Of a DNA stretch of 64,000 nt, positions 23,025 to 32,335 are shown one piece after another; within the stretch, counting starts at the first letter, position 1, and each line of letters opens with the position of its first letter. The DNA comes from Desulfovibrio sp. (lineage in GTDB: Bacteria > Desulfobacterota > Desulfovibrionia > Desulfovibrionales > Desulfovibrionaceae). Below the pieces are notes generated by a model, which had not been told where the DNA came from, made no database searches, and saw only the letters and a program-made list of their open reading frames with translations. Where the stretch lies: positions 1-64,000 of the forward strand of contig JACRDI010000036.1 in the NCBI GenBank assembly GCA_016218665.1. The letters are read 5' to 3'. The translations under genes were made by a program, and so were the position numbers.

Positions 23025-25577
23025 GTGAACCTTCAAGAATTTTCGCACAAGATCGCCGAGGTGGCCAAGAGCCTTTCGCCGGAGGAGCGCGAACAGCTGC
23101 GCAAGATTTTTGCCCATGCGGCGCCGGCCAGCCATGCCGACGGCGCGCACGCCGCGGCTGCGCAGTCCGGCTGCGCGCCCCAATCCGGCTGCGGCATCCC
23201 GGACGGCCCCACCCAGCGCCACGTGCTGCTCAAGGAGACCTACCTGAAGCAGGTGCCGAGCATCACCATCCACCGCGCCCGGGCCATCACCAAGGTCGAC
23301 CGCGAAAACCCGGGCATGCCGCGCATTCTGCTGCGCGCCAAGGCCTTCCGGTACTGCTGCGAAACCGCCCCGCTCGTCATCCTGGACCACGAGCTCATCG
23401 TGGGCGCACCCAACGGCGCTCCGCGCGCGGGCGCGTTTTCCCCCGACATCTCCTGGCGTTGGCTCGAAACCGAGCTGGACACCATCGGCGCCCGCGCCCA
23501 GGATCCCTTCTTCCTCGCCGAGGAGGACAAGAAGGTGCTGCGCGAGGAAATCTTCCCCTACTGGGCGGGCAAGTCGGTGGATGAATACTGCGAGGCGCAG
23601 TACCGCGAAGCGGGGCTTTGGGAACTCTCGGGCGAATCGTACGTGTCCGACTGCTCATACCACGCGATGAACGGCGGCGGCGACTCCAACCCCGGCTACG
23701 ATGTCATCCTCATGAAGAAGGGCATGCTGGACATCCAGCGCGAGGCCCGCGAACACCTGGAGCGCCTGGACTACGACCGGCCCGAGGACATCGACAAGAT
23801 CTACTTCTACAAGTCGGTCCTGGAAACCACCGAGGGCGTGATGTGCTACGCCAGGCGCCTGTCGGAGTATGCCGCCCAAAAGGCCGCCGGGGAGCGCGAT
23901 CCCAGGCGCAAGGCCGAGCTCTTGAAGATCGCCGAGGTCAACGCCCGCGTGCCCGCGCACGCCCCCACCACGTTCTGGGAGGCCATCCAGGCCGTGTGGA
24001 CCGTGGAGTCGCTGCTGGTGGTGGAGGAGAACCAGACGGGCATGTCCATCGGCCGTGTGGACCAGTACATGTATCCGTTCTTCAAGGCCGACCTTGAGGC
24101 GGGCCGCCTGACCGAATACGAGGCCTTCGACCTTGCGGGCTGCATGCTCATCAAGATGTCGGAGATGATGTGGCTCACCAGCGAGGGCGGTTCCAAGTTC
24201 TTCGCGGGGTACCAGCCCTTCGTGAACATGTGCGTGGGCGGCGTGACCCGCGAAGGCCGCGACGCCACCAACGCGCTGACGTACCTGCTCATGGACGCCG
24301 TGCGCCATGTGCGCATCTACCAGCCTTCGCTGGCCACGCGCGTGCACAACACCTCGCCCCAGGAGTACCTGAAGAAGATCGTTGCGGTCATCCGCTCCGG
24401 CATGGGCTTCCCCGCCGTGCACTTCGACGACACGCACATCAAGATGATGCTCGCCAAGGGCGTGAGCATCGAAGACTCCCGCGACTACTGCCTGATGGGC
24501 TGCGTGGAGCCGCAGAAGTCCGGCCGCCTGTACCAGTGGACCTCCACCGCCTACACCCAGTGGCCCATCTGCATCGAGCTTGTGCTCAACCACGGCGTGC
24601 CGCTCTGGTACGGCAAGCCGGTCTGCCCCGATCTCGGCGATCTCTCGCAGTTCGACACGTACGAGAAGTTCGACGCCGCGGTGAAGGAGCAGATCAAGTA
24701 CATCACCAAATGGTCCAGCGTGGCCACCGTCATCTCGCAGCGCGTGCACCGCGACCTGGCGCCCAAGCCCCTCATGTCCATCATGTACGAGGGGTGCATG
24801 GAGCACGGTTGCGACGTGGCCGGCGGCGGGGCCATGTACAACTTCGGGCCCGGCGTGGTCTGGAGCGGCCTTGCCACCTACACCGACTCCATGGCCGCCA
24901 TCAAGAAGCTCGTCTACGACGACAAGAAGTACACGTTGCAGCAGCTCAGCGAGGCGCTGAAGGCCAACTTCGAGGGTCACGACGCCGTGCTGGCCGACTG
25001 CCTGGCCGCGCCCAAGTACGGCAACGACGAGGACTACGCCGACGACATCGCCGCGGACATCGTGAGCTTCACCGAGCAGGAGCACCGCAAGCACCGCACG
25101 CTGTACTCCATCCTGAGCCACGGCACCCTGTCCATCTCCAACAACACGCCCTTCGGGCAGCTGACGGGCGCCTCGGCCAACGGCCGCAAGGCCTGGCTGC
25201 CCCTTTCCGACGGCATCAGCCCCAGCCAGGGCGCCGACAACATGGGGCCGACGGCCATCATCAAGAGCGTGTCCAAGATCGCCAACGACAACATGAACAT
25301 CGGCATGGTGCACAACTTCAAGCTCCTCACCGGCATGCTGGACACGCCGGAGGGCGAGCAGGGCATCATCACGCTCATCCGCACGGCCAGCGTGCTCGGC
25401 AACGGCGAGATGCAGTTCAACTACCTGGACAACAAGACCCTGCTCGAAGCCCAGCAGCACCCCAAGGACTACCGTGACCTGGTGGTGCGCGTGGCCGGGT
25501 ACAGCGCCTTCTTCACCGAGCTCTGCAAGGACGTGCAGGACGAGATCATCAGCAGGACCCTGCTGCGCAAACTGTAA
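23025..25577 (+). CDS. cutC: CutC, choline trimethylamine-lyase (glycyl radical enzyme)
   Basis: Cleaves choline to trimethylamine and acetaldehyde by radical chemistry inside the microcompartment. The 850-aa length fits the short (Desulfovibrio) CutC type. Active-site residues are present, each four higher than the D. alaskensis numbers: Tyr212, Asp220 ([10 protein letters not shown]), thiyl Cys493 and Glu495 in MGCVEPQ, and radical Gly825 in RVAGYSAFF near the C-terminus. GTG start at 23025 with GGAGGAAGC upstream. An N-terminal amphipathic helix (residues 2-30) followed by an Ala/Gly/Cys-rich linker to about residue 60 looks like an encapsulation signal. Activated by CutD downstream. Confidence 0.97.
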   Translation: MNLQEFSHKIAEVAKSLSPEEREQLRKIFAHAAPASHADGAHAAAAQSGCAPQSGCGIPDGPTQRHVLLKETYLKQVPSITIHRARAITKVDRENPGMPRILLRAKAFRYCCETAPLVILDHELIVGAPNGAPRAGAFSPDISWRWLETELDTIGARAQDPFFLAEEDKKVLREEIFPYWAGKSVDEYCEAQYREAGLWELSGESYVSDCSYHAMNGGGDSNPGYDVILMKKGMLDIQREAREHLERLDYDRPEDIDKIYFYKSVLETTEGVMCYARRLSEYAAQKAAGERDPRRKAELLKIAEVNARVPAHAPTTFWEAIQAVWTVESLLVVEENQTGMSIGRVDQYMYPFFKADLEAGRLTEYEAFDLAGCMLIKMSEMMWLTSEGGSKFFAGYQPFVNMCVGGVTREGRDATNALTYLLMDAVRHVRIYQPSLATRVHNTSPQEYLKKIVAVIRSGMGFPAVHFDDTHIKMMLAKGVSIEDSRDYCLMGCVEPQKSGRLYQWTSTAYTQWPICIELVLNHGVPLWYGKPVCPDLGDLSQFDTYEKFDAAVKEQIKYITKWSSVATVISQRVHRDLAPKPLMSIMYEGCMEHGCDVAGGGAMYNFGPGVVWSGLATYTDSMAAIKKLVYDDKKYTLQQLSEALKANFEGHDAVLADCLAAPKYGNDEDYADDIAADIVSFTEQEHRKHRTLYSILSHGTLSISNNTPFGQLTGASANGRKAWLPLSDGISPSQGADNMGPTAIIKSVSKIANDNMNIGMVHNFKLLTGMLDTPEGEQGIITLIRTASVLGNGEMQFNYLDNKTLLEAQQHPKDYRDLVVRVAGYSAFFTELCKDVQDEIISRTLLRKL

Positions 25578-25585
25578 GCCCCTCA

Positions 25586-25644
25586 GCGCCGCCGGCTTGG
25601 GCTCGGCGGCGCGATGGTTCCGGGGGCGGCCCCTGCGCCCCCGG
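25586..25644 (+). other. Two consecutive RNA hairpins between cutC and cutD
   Basis: GCGCCGCCG/CGGCGGCGC (25586-25594 with 25604-25612) and CCGGGGGCG/CGCCCCCGG (25620-25628 with 25636-25644) are both perfect 9-bp stems with loops of 9 and 7. Neither is followed by T's. They could protect the cutC message 3' end or lower read-through into cutD. Confidence 0.5.
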
Positions 25645-25693
25645 GCCGCATGCAAAGGCCATCCGGGCAGCAACGAACGGCAGGACGACCACC

Positions 25694-26626
25694 GTGATCG
25701 AAAGAAAAGCCAATGTCTTCAACATACAGAAGTTCAACATGTACGATGGCCCGGGCATCCGCACCCTGGTCTTCCTCAAGGGCTGCCCATTGCGCTGCAT
25801 ATGGTGCTCGAACCCGGAAGGACAGTCGCGCCGCCCCGAGGTCCTGTTCAAGAAGGACGCCTGCGTGCACTGCGGCGCCTGCGTCCCCGTGTGCCCGGCG
25901 GGCATCCATTCCATGACCGACGGAGGCGCCAGGCATGTTGTGGACAGGGCCCGTGAGTGCGTGAACTGCGGCAACTGCGTGCATGTCTGCCCGCAGTCGG
26001 CGCTGGCCATCGCCGGTGAGCGCAAGCACATCTCGGAGCTGCTTGAGACCGTGCTGCAGGATTGGCCGTTCTATGAAAAGTCCGGGGGCGGCGTCACCCT
26101 GGGCGGCGGCGACCCCACGCTCCAGCATGAGGCGGCGGCGAACCTGCTGATGGCCTGCAAGCAGAAGGGCATCCACACCGCCATGGAGACCGCCGGATAC
26201 GCGAAGCCGGAAGTCATGCGCTCACTGGCCGAAGTGGTGGACCTGTTCCTCTTCGACATCAAGCACATGGATTCCGATAGACACCATGAGCTGACAGGCG
26301 TTCGCAATGAACAGATTCTGCAGAACCTGAAATGGCTGCTGGAAAACGGCCACAATGTGACCATCCGCATGCCGCTGCTCAAAGGCTGCAATGATGATGA
26401 CGCGGAAATGCACGCTGTTGGCCGCTTCATCTCTCCGTACGCAGACAAAAAGTGTTTCAAGGGCATCGATCTGCTGCCCAACCACAAGATGGGCGTGCAC
26501 AAGTACGCGCAACTGGACATGGAGTACCTCGTCAGGAACGATCCCGCACTTGATGACGGCGACCTGCAGCGCATGGAGAACATTCTCAAAGGATACGGCC
26601 TCAGCGTCAAGGTCGTCAGGCACTAG
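25694..26626 (+). CDS. cutD: CutD, CutC-activating radical SAM enzyme
   Basis: Installs the glycyl radical on CutC by reductive cleavage of S-adenosylmethionine. The 310-aa protein has the glycyl-radical activase opening NMYDGPGIRTLVFLKGC, radical SAM cluster motif CPLRCIWC (CxxxCxxC), then two ferredoxin-type 4Fe-4S motifs (CVHCGACVPVCP and CVNCGNCVHVCP). The SAM-binding GGG motif is seen as LGGGDP. GTG start at 25694; the ribosome site is modest (AGGACG). It follows cutC after a 116-base gap containing two hairpins, consistent with lower expression of the activase. Confidence 0.95.
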   Translation: MIERKANVFNIQKFNMYDGPGIRTLVFLKGCPLRCIWCSNPEGQSRRPEVLFKKDACVHCGACVPVCPAGIHSMTDGGARHVVDRARECVNCGNCVHVCPQSALAIAGERKHISELLETVLQDWPFYEKSGGGVTLGGGDPTLQHEAAANLLMACKQKGIHTAMETAGYAKPEVMRSLAEVVDLFLFDIKHMDSDRHHELTGVRNEQILQNLKWLLENGHNVTIRMPLLKGCNDDDAEMHAVGRFISPYADKKCFKGIDLLPNHKMGVHKYAQLDMEYLVRNDPALDDGDLQRMENILKGYGLSVKVVRH

Positions 26627-26658
26627 GCCAAAGTTAGAGCATGAGGAGGAAAATACCC

Positions 26659-27225
26659 ATGTCGGCACTGGGACTCGTTGAAACAAGAGGCCTGATCGGC
26701 GCCATCGAGGCCGCGGACACGATGCTCAAGGCGGCGGACGTCCGCCTGCTCGAAAAAACGCTGGCCACCGGCGGGCTCGTGACGATCACCATCGCGGGGG
26801 AAGTGTCCGCGGTGCAGTCGGCCGTGGACGCCGCCGCGGCCTCGCTGGAGCGCTTCTCCGGCGAGGTGTGCGTGTCCCGCCACGTGATTCCCCGCCCGGA
26901 CGCGGAGCTGGAGGTCCTTGTGCGCTTGTCGCCGCAGGAGGACGCGGCCCCGGAGTCTGCCGTCCCGGACCCTGGCGCCTCGCCCCCGCCCTGCGGGACG
27001 GGCCCCGAGGCTGGCGGAGGGCCGGGCGCTGAAGCCGACGGCGCGCCGCCGCATGACGCGTCCGGCTACAGCCGGGAAGCGTGCCGGTCCATGAGCATCC
27101 GCCAGCTTCGGCAACTGGCCGCGAGCCTGAAGGTGCCGCGGCTCACGCCCGAGCAAATCGCCACGGCCAACAAGAACACGCTGCTCAGCGCCATCGAGCG
27201 GGCGGCGCGGAAGGAAAAGGGGTAG
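26659..27225 (+). CDS. BMC-H shell protein with C-terminal SAP/Rho-N-like domain
   Basis: 188-aa shell protein. Residues 1-90 are a BMC-H domain (SALGLVETRGLIGAIEAADTMLKAADV ... RHVIPRPDAELE). A Pro/Gly/Ala-rich linker (about 95-140) leads to a helical module (SMSIRQLRQLAASLKVPRL...NKNTLLSAIERA) that resembles the short helix-extended-helix domains (SAP, Rho N-terminal) often found in nucleic-acid-binding proteins. Extended BMC-H proteins such as EutK and PduK are known, but their tails differ. ATG at 26659 chosen for the GAGGAGGA site 8 bases upstream; the ATG at 26641 overlaps that site. The role of the tail is unknown. Confidence 0.88.
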   Translation: MSALGLVETRGLIGAIEAADTMLKAADVRLLEKTLATGGLVTITIAGEVSAVQSAVDAAAASLERFSGEVCVSRHVIPRPDAELEVLVRLSPQEDAAPESAVPDPGASPPPCGTGPEAGGGPGAEADGAPPHDASGYSREACRSMSIRQLRQLAASLKVPRLTPEQIATANKNTLLSAIERAARKEKG

Positions 27226-27228
27226 ACA

Positions 27229-28743
27229 ATGGTAGACAAGGATCTGCTTTCCATCCAGGAGTCCCGCGCGTTGGTGCGTGCGGCACGCAGCGCCCAGCCG
27301 GAGTTCGCGCAGCTGAGCCAGGAGCGTGTGGACGACGTGGTCAAGGCGGTGTCCCAGGCCACGGCCCTCCACGCCGACGACCTGGCGCGGCTGGCCGCGA
27401 AGGAAACCGGCTTCGGCAAGCCGCAGGACAAGAAGGTCAAGAACCTTCTGGCCAGTGAAAAGGTCTATGCCTGCATCCGGGACATGAAGACCATCGGCGT
27501 GCTCCACACCGATCCCGTCGCCAAGGTGGTGGAAATCGCCGTGCCCGTGGGGGTCATCGCGGGCATCATCCCCTCCACCAACCCCACGTCCACGGTCATC
27601 TACAAGTCGCTCATCGCGCTCAAGGCGGGCAACGCCATCGTGTTCACCCCGCACCCCGCCGCCCGCGAGTGCATCGCCCGCACCGTGGAGCTCATCCAGG
27701 GCGCGCTGCGCGCCTGCGGCGTGTCGTCCGACCTGGTGAGCAGCATCAGCCTGCCGACCCTTGAGGGGACCACCGAGCTGATGAAGATCTGCGACCTCAT
27801 CCTGGCCACCGGCGGCCCCGCCATGGTCAAGGCGGCCTACAGCTCCGGAAAGCCCGCCCTGGGCGTGGGCGCGGGCAACGTGCCCGCCTACATCGAGCGC
27901 AGCGCCGACATCGAAGACGCCGTGACCAAGATCATGCGCAGCAAGACCTTCGACAACGGCACCATCTGCGCCTCGGAGCAGTCCATCGTCACCGAGTCGT
28001 GCATCGCCCCGAAGGTGCGCGCCACGCTGGAGGCCCACGGCGGCTACTTCCTCACCGGCGAGAAGCTGGAGAAGGTCAAGCGCGTCATGGAGCGCGGCAA
28101 CGGCACCATGAACCCCGCCATCGTGGGGCGCGACGCCCAGACCATCGCCGGCCTCGCCGGCATCGAGGTGCCGCAGAGCGCCCTGGTGCTCATCTCCGAC
28201 GAGCCGGGCATCGGGCCGAAGTATCCGTTCTCCAAGGAGAAGCTCACGTCCCTTCTGGGCTTCTACGAGGTGGAGGACTGGCGCGCGGCCTGCGAAAAAT
28301 GCATCGCCCTGCTGCACAACGGCGGCGTCGGGCACTCGCTGGCCATCCACTCGCGCAGCGAGGACGTCATCCGCGAATTCGGGCTGAAGAAGCCGGTGTC
28401 GCGCATGCTGGTCAACACCCCCGCCACCCAGGGCGCCGTGGGCCTCTCCACCGGCCTGTTCCCCTCCTTCACCCTGGGCTGCGGGGCCGTGGGCGGCAGC
28501 GCCACCTCCGACAACGTGACCCCCATGCACCTGCTGAACGTGCGCCGCGTGGCCTACGACCTCTGCTCCGAGGAATGCTCGTGCGCCGGCCCGGCCTGTG
28601 CGCCAGCTTCCGGCCTTTCCGGCTGCCGCCACAGCGGCGCGGTCCAGGGCGAGCCCGCCGCTCCGCAGGCCGCCGCCAGCGCCGCCCTGGACATCAACGC
28701 CGTCACCGAGCTCATCGTAGCGGAGCTGAAAAAGGTTCTGTAG
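27229..28743 (+). CDS. CoA-acylating acetaldehyde dehydrogenase (active paralogue)
   Basis: Oxidises acetaldehyde released by CutC to acetyl-CoA with NAD+. The 504-aa protein is intact: IPSTNPTSTVIYKSLIALKAGNA cofactor region, nucleophilic Cys247 in DNGTICASEQ, and NTPATQGAVGLSTG near the C-terminus. The N-terminus (VDKDLLSIQESRALVRAA) and, after a Cys/Ala/Pro-rich linker, the C-terminal amphipathic helix (NAVTELIVAELKKVL) are both candidate encapsulation peptides. It starts four bases after the preceding shell gene, so is translationally linked. It probably corresponds to the CutF-type enzyme of choline loci; I do not assign the symbol firmly. Confidence 0.94.
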   Translation: MVDKDLLSIQESRALVRAARSAQPEFAQLSQERVDDVVKAVSQATALHADDLARLAAKETGFGKPQDKKVKNLLASEKVYACIRDMKTIGVLHTDPVAKVVEIAVPVGVIAGIIPSTNPTSTVIYKSLIALKAGNAIVFTPHPAARECIARTVELIQGALRACGVSSDLVSSISLPTLEGTTELMKICDLILATGGPAMVKAAYSSGKPALGVGAGNVPAYIERSADIEDAVTKIMRSKTFDNGTICASEQSIVTESCIAPKVRATLEAHGGYFLTGEKLEKVKRVMERGNGTMNPAIVGRDAQTIAGLAGIEVPQSALVLISDEPGIGPKYPFSKEKLTSLLGFYEVEDWRAACEKCIALLHNGGVGHSLAIHSRSEDVIREFGLKKPVSRMLVNTPATQGAVGLSTGLFPSFTLGCGAVGGSATSDNVTPMHLLNVRRVAYDLCSEECSCAGPACAPASGLSGCRHSGAVQGEPAAPQAAASAALDINAVTELIVAELKKVL

Positions 28744-28824
28744 CCCCGGAGGCCGCGTCCTCCCCCCAACCCTCAACCGGCCAGTCAATGGAACGTGCAA
28801 CAAAAAAACAAAGGAGATTCCGTC

Positions 28825-29112
28825 ATGAGTACCTCTCTCAACGCCTTGGGCATGATTGAAACCCGCGGTCTCGTGGGCGCCGTCGAAGCCGCCGACGCCA
28901 TGGTGAAGGCCGCCAACGTCACCCTCATCGGGCGCAGCCAGGTGGGCGCCGGCCTCGTCACCGTCATGGTGCGCGGCGATGTGGGCGCGGTGAAGGCCGC
29001 CACCGACGCGGGCGCTGCCGCGGCCAAGAAGGTCGGCGAGCTGGTGAGCGTGCACGTCATCCCCCGTCCGCACACCGAAGTGGAAATGATTCTGCCCAAG
29101 CGCGAAGGCTAG
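28825..29112 (+). CDS. BMC-H shell protein 2
   Basis: 95-aa single BMC-domain hexamer-forming shell protein ([28 protein letters not shown], ending [19 protein letters not shown]). ATG at 28825 has an excellent AAAGGAG site. Very similar to the protein at 32761, implying recent duplication within the locus. Small pore residues lie around GRSQVGAG. A major facet component is likely. Confidence 0.96.
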   Translation: MSTSLNALGMIETRGLVGAVEAADAMVKAANVTLIGRSQVGAGLVTVMVRGDVGAVKAATDAGAAAAKKVGELVSVHVIPRPHTEVEMILPKREG

Positions 29113-29196
29113 GCCGGAACGGGCGGGTCCTGGCCACCCCGCTTTCAGGGGGGGGCGCAGCCGCACGAAACCGGCACACCGCGCAGCGGCAAGCCA

Positions 29197-29229
29197 GCGC
29201 GGCCTCCGCAGGGCCTGCGGAGGCCGCGC
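29197..29229 (+). other. Strong RNA hairpin between BMC-H and pduL genes
   Basis: A stem of about 14 perfect pairs (arms 29197-29210 and 29216-29229) with a GGGCC loop in a 200-base intergenic stretch. No T-run. It could stabilise the abundant shell-protein message or attenuate expression of the enzymes that follow. Confidence 0.5.
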
Positions 29230-29312
29230 ACGAAGCAACAGGCCACATCCGTCTTCACGCATTGCGCCGGAGTGCGGGGCCGCAACCCTCGCAGCCGGAT
29301 GCTGGAGTCACA

Positions 29313-29990
29313 ATGAACGAGCAAGCGATCAAGGACATTCTGGCGGACGTTGTGCGCAAGGTGCTCGCCGAGGAATGCGGCGGCAGGCCCGGAAGCGCGG
29401 GCATGGACGCCGGGCCGATTCCGGTGGAGATCTCCGCGCGGCACGTCCATTTGAGCCTCCAGGACGCCATCGCCCTGTTCGGCGCAGACCTGCACCCGGA
29501 GCGCCCTCTTTCACAGCCGGGCCAGTTCCTGAGCGCCGAACGCGTGCGTCTCATCGGCCCCAAGGGGGTCATGGACAACGTGGCCGTGCTCGGCCCCACG
29601 CGCACGGCCTCGCAGGTGGAGATCTCCAAGACCGACGCGCGCGCCCTGGGCATCAATCCCCCGGTGCGCCAAAGCGGGGAGACGGCGCAGACGCCCGGCA
29701 TCATCCTCGCCTCGTCCACGGGCATCCTGGGCCTCAGCCAGGGGGTCATCGTGGCGGCGCGCCACATCCACATGCACACCAGCGACGCCCGCCGCTTCGG
29801 CCTCAAAGACAAGGACATGGTGGACGTGCGGCTGGAGACCGAGCGCCCCATGATCCTCAAGGACGTCATGGTGCGTGTCGGCGACAACTTCGCGCTGAGC
29901 CTGCACATCGACGCCGACGAGGGCAACAGCGCGGGCTGGAAGCCCGGAACCGAGGGCACCATCATCGGGCGCAGCAGGGGGGGAACATGA
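29313..29990 (+). CDS. pduL: PduL-type phosphate acyltransferase
   Basis: Converts acetyl-CoA to acetyl phosphate inside the compartment, recycling CoA and allowing ATP formation by acetate kinase outside. The 225-aa protein shows the two zinc-binding His motifs of the family (ISARHVHLS and AARHIHMH) and the typical beta-barrel blocks (GPKGVMDNVAVLGPTR, GWKPGTEGTI). Residues 1-20 (NEQAIKDILADVVRKVLAEE) form an amphipathic helix of the encapsulation type. ATG at 29313 with TGGAG upstream, preferred over an in-frame codon 51 bases earlier. Overlaps the EutJ-like gene by four bases (ATGA). Confidence 0.94.
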   Translation: MNEQAIKDILADVVRKVLAEECGGRPGSAGMDAGPIPVEISARHVHLSLQDAIALFGADLHPERPLSQPGQFLSAERVRLIGPKGVMDNVAVLGPTRTASQVEISKTDARALGINPPVRQSGETAQTPGIILASSTGILGLSQGVIVAARHIHMHTSDARRFGLKDKDMVDVRLETERPMILKDVMVRVGDNFALSLHIDADEGNSAGWKPGTEGTIIGRSRGGT

Positions 29991-30808
29991 ACCTGACCGC
30001 CGCCGACACGCTCATCGCCTCTCTCGACAAGACCCTGGCCGCCCCGCGCGAGGTCAGCCCCACGGAGCCGCTCTTCGTGGGCGTGGATCTGGGCACCGCC
30101 TACATCGTGGTGGTGGTGGTCGATGCCGACAAACGGCCCGTTGCCTGCGCCATGCGCTACGCGGAGGTGGTCCGGGACGGCCTGGTGGTGGACTACGCGG
30201 GCGCGACGCGCATCGTGCGCGAGCTGACGCAGGAGCTGGAACAAACCCTGGGCCGCGAACTCCGCAAGGCCGCCATCGCAGTCCCTCCGGGCACCGGCGA
30301 GCGCGACTGCGCCACGCACCGCTACGTGGCCGAAGGGGCGGGCTACCAGGTCACCGCGCTGCTGGACGAGCCGTCCGCGGCCAACAACGTGCTGCGCGTG
30401 CAGGACGGGGCCATCGTCGACATCGGCGGCGGCACGACCGGCATCGCGGTGTTCGAGAACGGCCGGGTGACGCACGTGGCCGACGAGCCCACCGGAGGCG
30501 TCCATCTCTCCCTCGTGCTGGCGGGCAACTACGACATCCCCTTCGAGGAGGCCGAGGCCATGAAGAAGGACCGGACCCGCCAGGCCGAGATACTCCCCCT
30601 GGTGCGGCCCGTGGTGGAGAAGATGGCGGCCATCATCGCAGGCAACATCAGCGGCCGAAACGTCTCCGCGCTGTATCTGGTTGGCGGCACCTGCTGCCTG
30701 GACGGAATGGAGGAGATCATCCGGCAGTATACCGGAGTGCCCACCTTCAAGCCCGTGAACCCCTTTCTGGTGACGCCCCTGGGCATCGCCCTCAGCTGCG
30801 CGGACTAG
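29987..30808 (+). CDS. eutJ: EutJ-like Hsp70-fold chaperone/ATPase
   Basis: 273-aa protein of the actin/Hsp70 ATPase fold. It shows phosphate-1 VGVDLGTAYIVVVVVD, the IAVPPGT segment, phosphate-2 IVDIGGGTTGIAVF and adenosine-binding YLVGGTCCLDGM, all as in EutJ. Family members accompany microcompartment operons and are presumed to help fold or load cargo enzymes; no direct mechanism is established. Start codon overlaps the pduL stop. Confidence 0.9.
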   Translation: MNLTAADTLIASLDKTLAAPREVSPTEPLFVGVDLGTAYIVVVVVDADKRPVACAMRYAEVVRDGLVVDYAGATRIVRELTQELEQTLGRELRKAAIAVPPGTGERDCATHRYVAEGAGYQVTALLDEPSAANNVLRVQDGAIVDIGGGTTGIAVFENGRVTHVADEPTGGVHLSLVLAGNYDIPFEEAEAMKKDRTRQAEILPLVRPVVEKMAAIIAGNISGRNVSALYLVGGTCCLDGMEEIIRQYTGVPTFKPVNPFLVTPLGIALSCAD

Positions 30809-30838
30809 CTGCGGCTGGAGCAGAACCAAGGATCTGGC

Positions 30839-31438
30839 ATGGCTCTGGACGAGAACACGCTTATCGCCGCCGTGGTGCAGGCAGTGCTTGAACGCCTGGG
30901 GCACCGGCCCTTGCCGGTGGCCATGGTGCTGGCCCCGGCCGACGCCCAACTGGCCCGGGAAGTCGACAGGCGGCTCGGCGGCCGCATGCGGGTGTGCTTT
31001 CAGGGCGAGCCCCGTGAGGGGCAGGAGGAGCCCGCTCTGTACGTGGCGCCGGTGCTGAGCTGCGCCGACACGGCCGACCTGGCGCTGGGCCGGGCCTCCA
31101 GCGCGGAGCTGCGGGCCGTGCTCGATCTCCTGCTCCGCGGAGCGCCGGTCTGCACCCTTGGTTTTGCGCACCGGGCCCACGCGCAGACCGCCCCCCATGC
31201 CCTGCTGCGGCTGTACGAAGGCCATGTGGCGGCGCTGGCCAGCTACGGCCTGACGGAACTTTCCCCGTGCGCGCCCGAGTCCATGCCCGTGCGCGACATG
31301 CTGGTGACGGCGGAACACGTGGCGGCGGCGGCGGCAAAGGGCGTCCGCGCCCTGCGCGCGCCCCGGGCCGCGCTGGTGACGCCGCTGGCCGAGGAGGCCG
31401 CGGCGGAGCATGGCTTGGTCATCCTGAAAAATTTGTAG
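30839..31438 (+). CDS. Microcompartment-associated protein of unknown function with encapsulation-like N-terminus
   Basis: 199 aa. The first 20 residues (ALDENTLIAAVVQAVLERLG) look like an encapsulation helix. The remainder is an alpha/beta pattern (VAMVLAPADAQLAREVDRRL, VAPVLSCADTADLALG, VCTLGFAHR) with a late MPVRDMLVTAEHVAAAAAKG segment. This resembles uncharacterised proteins annotated as ethanolamine-utilization hypothetical or PduM-like, which occur between EutJ and EutN genes. No catalytic motif is visible. Placement between eutJ and the vertex gene suggests an assembly or core role. Confidence 0.75.
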   Translation: MALDENTLIAAVVQAVLERLGHRPLPVAMVLAPADAQLAREVDRRLGGRMRVCFQGEPREGQEEPALYVAPVLSCADTADLALGRASSAELRAVLDLLLRGAPVCTLGFAHRAHAQTAPHALLRLYEGHVAALASYGLTELSPCAPESMPVRDMLVTAEHVAAAAAKGVRALRAPRAALVTPLAEEAAAEHGLVILKNL

Positions 31439-31445
31439 GTGTCAC

Positions 31446-31730
31446 ATGCAGATAGGTATCGTCATTGGCAACGTCTGGGCCACCCGCAAGGAAGAGACCC
31501 TCAACGGGCTGAAGCTCATGGTCGTGCAGCGGCTGGATCTTGCCAGCGGCAAGCTGGCCGAGAGCTACGTGGCCGTGGACTGCGTGGGCGCGGGCAGAGG
31601 CGAACGGGTGCTCATCACCACCGGCAGCTCCGCCCGCAAGGCGCTGCGTGACCGCGATACCCCAGTGGACGCGGCCATCGTGGGCATTCTGGACCAGGAG
31701 GAAATGATGGGCAAGGACGCCGGGGAGTAG
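31446..31730 (+). CDS. eutN: EutN/CcmL-family BMC-P vertex protein
   Basis: 94-aa pentameric shell-vertex protein. The family opening MQIGIVIGNVWATRKEETLNGLKLMVV, a central AVDCVGAGRGERVLI and the late VDAAIVGILDQ are all present. Pentamers close the corners of the polyhedral shell. Starts seven bases after the previous stop. Only one BMC-P gene is in the locus, whereas many other loci have two or three. Confidence 0.96.
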   Translation: MQIGIVIGNVWATRKEETLNGLKLMVVQRLDLASGKLAESYVAVDCVGAGRGERVLITTGSSARKALRDRDTPVDAAIVGILDQEEMMGKDAGE

Positions 31731-31735
31731 CCGCC

Positions 31736-32302
31736 ATGGATACGCTGGGGATCGTGGACAGCCGCAGCATAGCCGCCGGGGCGCAGCTGGCCGACGCGAT
31801 GGCCAAGGCCGCGCCGGTCGATCTGCTGCGCGCTTCCGTCGTGTGCGTGGGCCGCTTCCTCATCCTCGTCTCGGGCGACCGCGCCGCGGTGGAGACCTCC
31901 GTGCATGCGGCCCGCCAGTCGGGCTGGAAGCTGGCCGCAAGCTACGTGGTGCCGCGAGTCTCCCGGCAGGTCCTCGACGTGCTGCGCGGCACGCCGCCCA
32001 GCCCGCCGCCGGGGCCCGCGGCGCTCGGCGTCATCGAGTGCCGCAACGCCGCCGACGGGGTCATCGCCGCCGACGCGGCGGTGAAACGCGCCGACGTCGT
32101 CCTTGCCCGCATGGTGCTGGGCCAGGGCATCGGAGGCAAATCGTATTTCGTCTTCACAGGCGATGTGGAAGCGGTGCGCGAGGCAGCCGCCGCCGCGGCG
32201 GAAACGCTGGGCGACAGCCTGCTGCACAAGGTGGTCATCCCGCAGCCGGACCCGGCTGTCACCAGAGCGCTGGCAGGCTTCGCAAGCCCGAAAGCCAGCT
32301 AA
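31736..32302 (+). CDS. Tandem-domain BMC-T shell protein 2
   Basis: 188 aa with two BMC domains (about 1-85 and 96-180): MDTLGIVDSRSIAAGAQLADAMAK and ALGVIECRNAADGVIAADAAVKRADV. The domains are joined by a Pro-rich linker (TPPSPPPGP). Domain 1 diverges from the other paralogues at the pore region (RASVVCVGRFLILVSGD), which places a Cys near the expected pore, similar to PduT-like proteins, though no cluster site can be claimed. Starts five bases after the vertex gene. Confidence 0.9.
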   Translation: MDTLGIVDSRSIAAGAQLADAMAKAAPVDLLRASVVCVGRFLILVSGDRAAVETSVHAARQSGWKLAASYVVPRVSRQVLDVLRGTPPSPPPGPAALGVIECRNAADGVIAADAAVKRADVVLARMVLGQGIGGKSYFVFTGDVEAVREAAAAAAETLGDSLLHKVVIPQPDPAVTRALAGFASPKAS

Positions 32303-32335
32303 ACCACCCGCACGGGCGGGTCACACGAGGTGGTT

